The position numbers and the translations under genes are program-made. The notes beneath the pieces were generated by a model. It saw only the letters and a list, made by a program, of their open reading frames with translations, did not search any database and had not been told where the DNA came from. This document shows, piece by piece, positions 58,861 through 64,000 of a stretch of 64,000 bases of DNA. The stretch spans positions 4,158-68,157 of the forward strand of contig CALEXY010000007.1 in NCBI GenBank assembly GCA_937924995.1, written 5' to 3'. Position 1 is the stretch's first letter. Each line of letters starts with the position of its first letter. Source of the stretch: an uncultured Candidatus Saccharibacteria bacterium. GTDB taxonomy: Bacteria; Patescibacteriota; Saccharimonadia; Saccharimonadales; Saccharimonadaceae.

Positions 58861-60318
58861 ATGGATGAGATTAACCTCGGAGAAATGTTCGCCTATTTCA
58901 AGGCTAAACTCCATATTCTACTGATAATTTTTGCCCTAATTTTTGGATTAGGTTCTTTTTATGTATTTTTCATGCAAAAACCAAAATACGAAGCGACTGC
59001 CACGGTGATTGTGAGCTCAGATAAATCAAACACCAATCTGCCAAGTGAAGTAGCAACCAACAAAAACTTAATTGATACTTACACGCAAGTAGTTAAATCA
59101 CATCGTGTGCTCGATAAGGTCAAGAATGATATTAATATCGATAAATCTTTCGATGAGATGTTAAAAATGATCGAAGTTTCAGCGATTAAAGGTACAGAAA
59201 TTATTAATATCACTACGACCGATCGCGATGCCGAGTTTGCCACGAAGATGACCAATAAAATTGCGGACCATTTTGTTAAGGAGATCGCCAAGATTTATAA
59301 CGACCGCAATATTAATGTGCTAGACTCTGCGGTCACCCCGACGGAACCGGCAAATATTAAGATTGTGCGCCAAGAAATTATGGCTTTTGCTGCAGGCCTA
59401 ATCGTCAGCGTTTCAATTCTCTTCTTAGTATTCTATTTTGACCGCTCAGTGAAGACGAGCGAACAAGTCGAAAGTCAGTTGCATTTGCCAGTGATTGGTA
59501 AAATCCACATGATTGACGCCGAAAAAGAACGTCTGAAACGCCGCCAGCGCGCCTTGGCTCTAAAAGCAAAGAAAGAGGCTAAAGAGGATGACTCAGCAGA
59601 AAATGCAGAGAATACGGAAAATGAGGAAGAGGCTTCTGATGAAGATCTCAGTAGTGAATTGATTCTAAAGAATAATCCAAAATCTATTATCAGCGAAGAC
59701 TTCCGCACCGTACGTACTAGTCTGGATTTTAGCTTGGTTGGCAAAAATAACAATTCCCTCGTACTAACCAGTACCGCACCAAATGAAGGTAAAAGTTTCG
59801 TTTCCGCGAACCTGGCAATCGCTTTTGCTAATACTGGTAAAAAAGTACTCTTGGTCGATGCCGACATGCGCCTGGGTCGTCAACACGAAATTTTCGAGCT
59901 CTCTAACCAAGCTGGCCTCTCGAATCTACTAGTCGAAACCGCCGGCGACCGTCTACGTAAATACGTTCAGAAGACAGATATCGAAAATCTTTCCGTAGTC
60001 ACTCGTGGTGTAACCCCACCGAACCCAGCAGAGCTAATCGACTCGAAGCAGATGGAAAAATTCATTGCCACAGTAAAATCAAAATATGATTATGTCATTA
60101 TCGACTCGGCTCCGGTTTATAACTTGGCTGACTCACTGATTATCTCAAAGAAGGCCGATCGTACCATGATTGTTTGTCGCGCAAACAAAACTAATATCGA
60201 TCACGTAAAAGACGGATTAAAGTCACTTCAAGCCATCGACGCTAATATTGCTGGTGTAATTCTCAACCAAATTCCCCTAGAAAAACGCACGGGATATTAT
60301 AATCAATACTATCTATAA
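58861..60318 (+). CDS. Fused Wzz-type chain-length regulator and BY-family tyrosine kinase
   Basis: 485 aa. Residues 1-190 are a Wzz domain with two membrane helices (about 17-38 and 170-192) around an outer loop; residues 195-260 are a charged linker (KRRQRALALKAKKEAKE and acidic stretch); 265-485 are the cytoplasmic BY-kinase with Walker A TSTAPNEGKSFVSANLA, Walker A' VLLVDADMR and YDYVIIDSAPV. The tyrosine-rich end TGYYNQYYL is the autophosphorylation cluster. It controls export or length of surface polysaccharide. TATAAA lies 6 nt before the ATG. The phosphatase gene follows. Confidence 0.92.
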   Translation: MDEINLGEMFAYFKAKLHILLIIFALIFGLGSFYVFFMQKPKYEATATVIVSSDKSNTNLPSEVATNKNLIDTYTQVVKSHRVLDKVKNDINIDKSFDEMLKMIEVSAIKGTEIINITTTDRDAEFATKMTNKIADHFVKEIAKIYNDRNINVLDSAVTPTEPANIKIVRQEIMAFAAGLIVSVSILFLVFYFDRSVKTSEQVESQLHLPVIGKIHMIDAEKERLKRRQRALALKAKKEAKEDDSAENAENTENEEEASDEDLSSELILKNNPKSIISEDFRTVRTSLDFSLVGKNNNSLVLTSTAPNEGKSFVSANLAIAFANTGKKVLLVDADMRLGRQHEIFELSNQAGLSNLLVETAGDRLRKYVQKTDIENLSVVTRGVTPPNPAELIDSKQMEKFIATVKSKYDYVIIDSAPVYNLADSLIISKKADRTMIVCRANKTNIDHVKDGLKSLQAIDANIAGVILNQIPLEKRTGYYNQYYL

Positions 60319-60338
60319 ATCTAAAAACAGGAGGTGGC

Positions 60339-61088
60339 ATGATTGACACACATCTGCATATTTTGCCAGGAATCGATGACGGCAGTCGTGATTTTGAGGA
60401 AAGTATTGCGATGGCCAAAAAACTTGTCGAGCTCGGATTCACCGGTGGCTTTACTACTTCCCACTTTATTCCGAATAGTGATCAGCTCGCGGATAATAAA
60501 ACCAAGGCGCGTCTGCGTAAAGAATTACAAGCACAACTAGATGAGTTGAGGATTCAATTCAAACTTTACCCTGGTAATGAAATTTATGTGGATCCAGAAA
60601 TGGTGAAATATATGCAAGAAAATCAGGCATCACTACTGGGTGAAACTACTAAACTAAGTGTAGATGTAGTGAAAAATAAAAAAAAGAAACACTATGTGCT
60701 TTTCGAGGTGCCGTTTATGACTGAGGTAGGATATCTACGTGAAGTAATTTTTGAAATGAAAAGTCAAAACATTGTACCAATTTTAGCCCATCCGGAACGT
60801 TACGAATTCTTGCAGAAGAAACCGGAAAAGGCCTTGGAATTACGCAAGATTGGCGTGAAATTACAATGCAATATCGGAAGCATAACAAAGCAATACGGAC
60901 TAAAACCTGCCAAAACGATGAAATATTTCTTAAAACACGGCCTAGTGGATTTTCTCGGGACCGATGCGCACCATGCAGATGGAAGCGTGTTTGAAAAATA
61001 TGAGAAAGCTTGCAAGAAAATTTGTAAGATTATTAGCGACGAAGGTTTGAAAAAACTACAAGAAAACAGTCTTTCAATTAACCATTAA
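60339..61088 (+). CDS. PHP-type protein-tyrosine phosphatase (CpsB/YwqE family)
   Basis: 249 aa. Metal-binding motifs DTHLHILPGIDDGS, TTSHFIPNSD, YPGNEIYVD, LAHPERYEFL and GTDAHHADG match the manganese-dependent phosphatases that dephosphorylate the paired BY-kinase. An AGGAGGTGGC site precedes the ATG; 20 bp after the kinase gene, so one operon. No glycosyltransferase or polymerase genes are in the window. A terminator (61089-61115) follows. Confidence 0.94.
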   Translation: MIDTHLHILPGIDDGSRDFEESIAMAKKLVELGFTGGFTTSHFIPNSDQLADNKTKARLRKELQAQLDELRIQFKLYPGNEIYVDPEMVKYMQENQASLLGETTKLSVDVVKNKKKKHYVLFEVPFMTEVGYLREVIFEMKSQNIVPILAHPERYEFLQKKPEKALELRKIGVKLQCNIGSITKQYGLKPAKTMKYFLKHGLVDFLGTDAHHADGSVFEKYEKACKKICKIISDEGLKKLQENSLSINH

Positions 61089-61115
61089 AATAACTTCCCG
61101 AAGGAAGTTATTTTT
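61089..61115 (+). terminator. Terminator of the kinase-phosphatase operon
   Basis: AATAACTTCC / GGAAGTTATT stem with CGAA loop and T6 tail. Confidence 0.9.
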
Positions 61116-61152
61116 TAAGCTTAATTCTAAATACGGACTAGATTCTTTGGTT

Positions 61153-61875
61153 TTAGAAGAGTGATCCGGTACCACGAATTTCGCTTTGGAGATTCAAGTA
61201 CTTACGATAAATTGCTTGATGTTCTTGAACTGCCTTAGTATAGGCTGCGTCTTCAAAAGGTAGAATCACGAAGTAAAGTGGGGAATTCTTTCCACCACAA
61301 ATTTCCTTGGTGTCGCCATAGGCAAGAGTACTTGGAATATGTAGTTCACGAACTCCGCCGAGCTTGGCGCCGACTAGACCATCCGACCAACCAGTAATTA
61401 GGCTACCAGAACCGGTAACTTCAAGCGGGTCCTTCAAGGACTTTGGATTATTATTATCGTCGAATGATGAATCAAACACAGACTCATCAGAACACCAACC
61501 GAAGTAATAGGCGAGATATTTACTCTCTTTTTCAAGAGTAGCGCCAGTACCAACAGTGAGGTCGATAGATTTCAAGCCATCATTTTGAGCGCGGGAAACA
61601 TTGTAAGATTTAATATTACTACGCGCGGATTTGAGAGTTTCAAAATATTTATCATTAAGCGCTTTCACCGCATTATCTTTATCTTTTTTCTTCTCATCTA
61701 GTTCCTTAGCCAGAACCTTAAGCTCAGCATTTTGTTCGGCTGTGCCCTTCTTGCTTTTTTCGCCGTTCAAGACAATTAAGGCATAAACCATAATCGTCGA
61801 GACAAAGAGTAAGGCTGCGATAAAACCGATAATAATACGCTGTTTAGTGCTAGTACGTAAACTTTTTTCGTCCAT
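61153..61875 (-). CDS. Membrane-anchored FKBP-type peptidyl-prolyl isomerase
   Basis: 240 aa. A cytoplasmic N-terminus, one membrane helix (about 14-36), a K/E/D coiled coil (about 45-85), then an FKBP domain outside: IDLTVGTGATLEKESKYLAYYFGW, VFDSSFDDNNNPKSLKDPLEV, ITGWSDGLVGAKLGGVRELHIPSTLAYGD, SPLYFVI. Two cysteines (near residues 127 and 193) could form a disulfide. Probably a folding helper for secreted proteins such as the surface families here. It follows pheT by 8 bp. Confidence 0.9.
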   Translation of the reverse strand: MDEKSLRTSTKQRIIIGFIAALLFVSTIMVYALIVLNGEKSKKGTAEQNAELKVLAKELDEKKKDKDNAVKALNDKYFETLKSARSNIKSYNVSRAQNDGLKSIDLTVGTGATLEKESKYLAYYFGWCSDESVFDSSFDDNNNPKSLKDPLEVTGSGSLITGWSDGLVGAKLGGVRELHIPSTLAYGDTKEICGGKNSPLYFVILPFEDAAYTKAVQEHQAIYRKYLNLQSEIRGTGSLF

Positions 61876-61883
61876 ATTGTTAC

Positions 61884-64000
61884 CTAAATAATTTCTCCAC
61901 CAATTTTTTCTAATGATTTGCTAATACTGTTCATTATAGCAGAGATTTCTTCAGAAAGTAGCGTCTTCTCGGTGGAAGCAAAGTTCAAATGGAAGCTAAG
62001 ATTTTTCGTATCCGCACCTTCAGCTTGATAGATCGAGGTAGCCGTGAGATGGAAGATTAGAGATGGCTGACGCTTCAATACTTCAAGAATGGCATTTTCA
62101 ACTGAGGCGAACGTCTTATCTTCCGCGATTTTAACTGTAAGATCACGATTGACGGCTGGGAAGCGACTAAATTCCTTAATACGTTTATCGGAAGCTTTTT
62201 GACCTAGGAGGGACTCAAGATCTAGTTCTAGGCTAGAAGCATTTTTGAGCTTCAGGGCGGTTTTGACAGAATTCTTTAACTCGCCGAGGCAACCAATTTG
62301 CGTGCCAGAAAGAAGAATTTTAGCAGCACGCTTTGGCTCGAAATAACCCGAAGCTTCACCGTCGGTGAAGGCTTGGATTTCAAAATTCAGACCGAGTTTG
62401 TCGGCGAGATTTTCTAAGATTTGCTTAGAATAATAATAGTCCGCAGCAGAAACTACAGCCAGATGATGTTTCATTTTCGGGGTTTGATCAGAATTTAAGC
62501 CGAGAGATTTTCCAGTAACTTGATTCATTTCGTAAAGGGAGAAATCGGCAAAGCCGGCTTTTTGATTTTCACGAACCTTCTCAAGCAGGCTTGGCGTGAT
62601 AGAGGTACGAAAGAGCTGCAACTCAGGTGAAATAGAATTAGTGATTTCATAAGCATCCTCAATATTTTCACCGACACGTTCAAGTAATTTCTTAGAAACG
62701 AAACTATAAGTCAAAACTTCATTCAGGCCAAGCTCGAGTGAAAGAAGATTCCTTAAAGTAGTTTTTAACTCAAACAAGACATTCTTTTCGGCGCCAATAA
62801 ATGGACGGACCGGTAGACTGAGTGGTAAATTATCAAAGCCGAGCAAACGTCCGACTTCTTCAATGATGTCTTCCTTAATATGAATATCAGTACGCCAGAG
62901 TGGGGCCGTGACTAAAAGATTTTCCGAATCAGAAGTCACCTTGAAGCCAACATTTTCAAGAGTTTGGATGATTAAAGTTTGATTATAATTCGAGCCGAGA
63001 AGTTGATTAATCTCAGAAACCCTCACGGCGACTTGAATTTCAGACAAATCCTGTTTAAGAGAGTCGGCGAAACGGAGTTCAGCACCTGCTTTTACACCAA
63101 GTTTAGTTAAACAATCCTTGATGGCTGGAATAGTATTGACGGCTGGCTGCCCCTTGGTAAAGCGAGTGATGGCCTCAGAGAAAATGCCGTGAGCCATCTG
63201 AGTTTTACGTAGATTATAAAGACTAAAAGTAGCAGATTCGAGCAAGATGCGAGTGGTCGAGGCGTCGATTTTGGTAGATTCCCCACCCATGGCGCCAGCT
63301 AAGGCGACTGGAATGTCGTTCGAAGTAATCACAATATCATTGGAATTTAGTTCAATAGTTTTACCATCGAGCAAGGTTAAAGTTTCACCAGAGCGCGCCG
63401 CACGCACGATGATTTTCGCGTAGTCTAGGCCGCCAATTTTAACAAATTTATCATAATCGAAAGCATGAAGCGGCTGGCCAAGTTCTAACATCGTAAGATT
63501 CGTGGCATCGACGATGGGGCTGACGGAATTAATGCCAGATTTAGCGAGTAAAACTGAGTCTTTCGTCATAGGATAGAGATCGGAAAATTCCGGAGAAACG
63601 GGGTTCGCTAGATTTAAATCAGAGACATTAATCAAACAAGCCGAGTAGCGTGGACAAAGTTTTTGGTCGGCAATTTCAATCGTGATTTCGTCGCTAATTT
63701 TATCTATAGCCTGATCAAAGCTCACTGGTTCAGAGAATTTTTGACCGAGAATACCAGAAACCTCACGAGCAAAACCAATCAAGCCAAAAGTATCTGGGCG
63801 GTGGGTGAGGGATTTATTTTCGATATCAAGAATTTTATCATTTAAATCAAAAACATCCGCCAGAGCCTGCCCTGGGCGACCAAGTTCCGCATCAACCTCT
63901 GCGATGTACTTATGATTAGAAGAAAGTCCGAGCTCATCTGGTCCAGCCAACATACCAAAACTTTCATAACCACGAAGCTTGCGTGAACCAAGCATGAAAT
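61884..64000 (-). CDS. pheT: Phenylalanyl-tRNA synthetase beta subunit, N-terminal part outside window
   Basis: Beta subunit of the (alpha-beta)2 enzyme. The frame is open to base 64000. Visible order: end of the EMAP/OB domain (KLRGYESFGMLAGPDELGLS), B3/B4 core with LTHRPDTFGLIGFAREVSG, editing region, B5 (NLLSLELGLNEVLTYSFVSK region and IIEEVGRLLGFDNLP), and the C-terminal B8 anticodon-binding domain (FSRFPAVNRDLTVKI). About 705 residues are inside the window; the methionine at 63995 is internal. Linked with an FKBP gene downstream. Confidence 0.96.
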   Translation of the reverse strand, partial: FMLGSRKLRGYESFGMLAGPDELGLSSNHKYIAEVDAELGRPGQALADVFDLNDKILDIENKSLTHRPDTFGLIGFAREVSGILGQKFSEPVSFDQAIDKISDEITIEIADQKLCPRYSACLINVSDLNLANPVSPEFSDLYPMTKDSVLLAKSGINSVSPIVDATNLTMLELGQPLHAFDYDKFVKIGGLDYAKIIVRAARSGETLTLLDGKTIELNSNDIVITSNDIPVALAGAMGGESTKIDASTTRILLESATFSLYNLRKTQMAHGIFSEAITRFTKGQPAVNTIPAIKDCLTKLGVKAGAELRFADSLKQDLSEIQVAVRVSEINQLLGSNYNQTLIIQTLENVGFKVTSDSENLLVTAPLWRTDIHIKEDIIEEVGRLLGFDNLPLSLPVRPFIGAEKNVLFELKTTLRNLLSLELGLNEVLTYSFVSKKLLERVGENIEDAYEITNSISPELQLFRTSITPSLLEKVRENQKAGFADFSLYEMNQVTGKSLGLNSDQTPKMKHHLAVVSAADYYYSKQILENLADKLGLNFEIQAFTDGEASGYFEPKRAAKILLSGTQIGCLGELKNSVKTALKLKNASSLELDLESLLGQKASDKRIKEFSRFPAVNRDLTVKIAEDKTFASVENAILEVLKRQPSLIFHLTATSIYQAEGADTKNLSFHLNFASTEKTLLSEEISAIMNSISKSLEKIGGEII

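Noticed and set aside
1..64000. Alternative genetic code with TGA read as glycine or tryptophan
   Set aside because: TGA ends several clear genes at conserved positions (for example tatD and the gene ending at 21174), and core proteins read normally with the standard code.

Overview
The window looks like part of the chromosome of a Patescibacteria (CPR) cell, most likely a Saccharibacterium (TM7). This is inferred from gene content: type IV pilus ATPase, RNase J, a trimmed HolA-like protein, a TlyA-like methyltransferase without its S4 domain, an RNase HII-YraN fusion, surface proteins with putative sortase-type signals, and many genes whose TATAAT box lies 6-7 nt before the start codon. No rRNA gene is present to confirm it. 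TGA is used as a stop (for example tatD), so the recoded Gracilibacteria/Absconditabacteria are excluded.

Layout. 1-6.7 kb: partial alaS, a small membrane protein, then a minus-strand operon typA-tatD-cysteine desulfurase-mnmA and tRNA-Lys(TTT). 6.8-7.3 kb: a gene-free, hairpin-rich stretch that ends in a minus-strand terminator and may encode an unrecognised structured RNA. 7.4-8.9 kb: a DUF308-like protein, a P-loop kinase-like protein and tRNA-Val(GAC). 9-13.2 kb: a minus-strand cell-surface cluster resembling Firmicutes WxL/Csc clusters, with two small secreted WxL-like proteins, two DUF916-like membrane-anchored proteins and one protein with a PNTGG sortase-like tail. 13.3-23.2 kb: housekeeping genes (ychF, rnhB-yraN, rplS, pilB), unknown genes, tRNA-Arg(TCG) with an unusual tandem hairpin array upstream of it, and a possible pseudoknotted RNA just before tRNA-Lys(CTT).

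23.5-36.05 kb: an AT-rich accessory island beginning directly after tRNA-Lys(CTT), with every recognisable gene on the minus strand. It carries a DpnD-like protein, an OLD-like ATPase, a nuclease-methyltransferase restriction-modification enzyme split at a (CA)9 tract (probably phase-variable), a DUF2726 protein, a RelA/SpoT-domain protein, a GIY-YIG nuclease, unknown genes, gene relics and a possible MITE-like element. I read it as a defence island; no integrase was seen.

36.2-64 kb: core genes return: rnj, a TlyA-like gene, efp, rpsR-ssb-rpsF, ftsK, pnp, rpsO, truB, mutM, holA-like, rpsT, uppP, aspS, a fused Wzz/tyrosine-kinase gene with its PHP phosphatase, an FKBP and partial pheT. Around ftsK lie three paralogous membrane proteins with a near-constant N-terminal half and divergent C-terminal domains; a distant relative sits at 17.5-18.3 kb. 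The strongest leads for new biology are the phase-variable enzyme, the WxL-like surface complex, the constant/variable surface family, the widespread leaderless genes and the unexplained structured RNAs.
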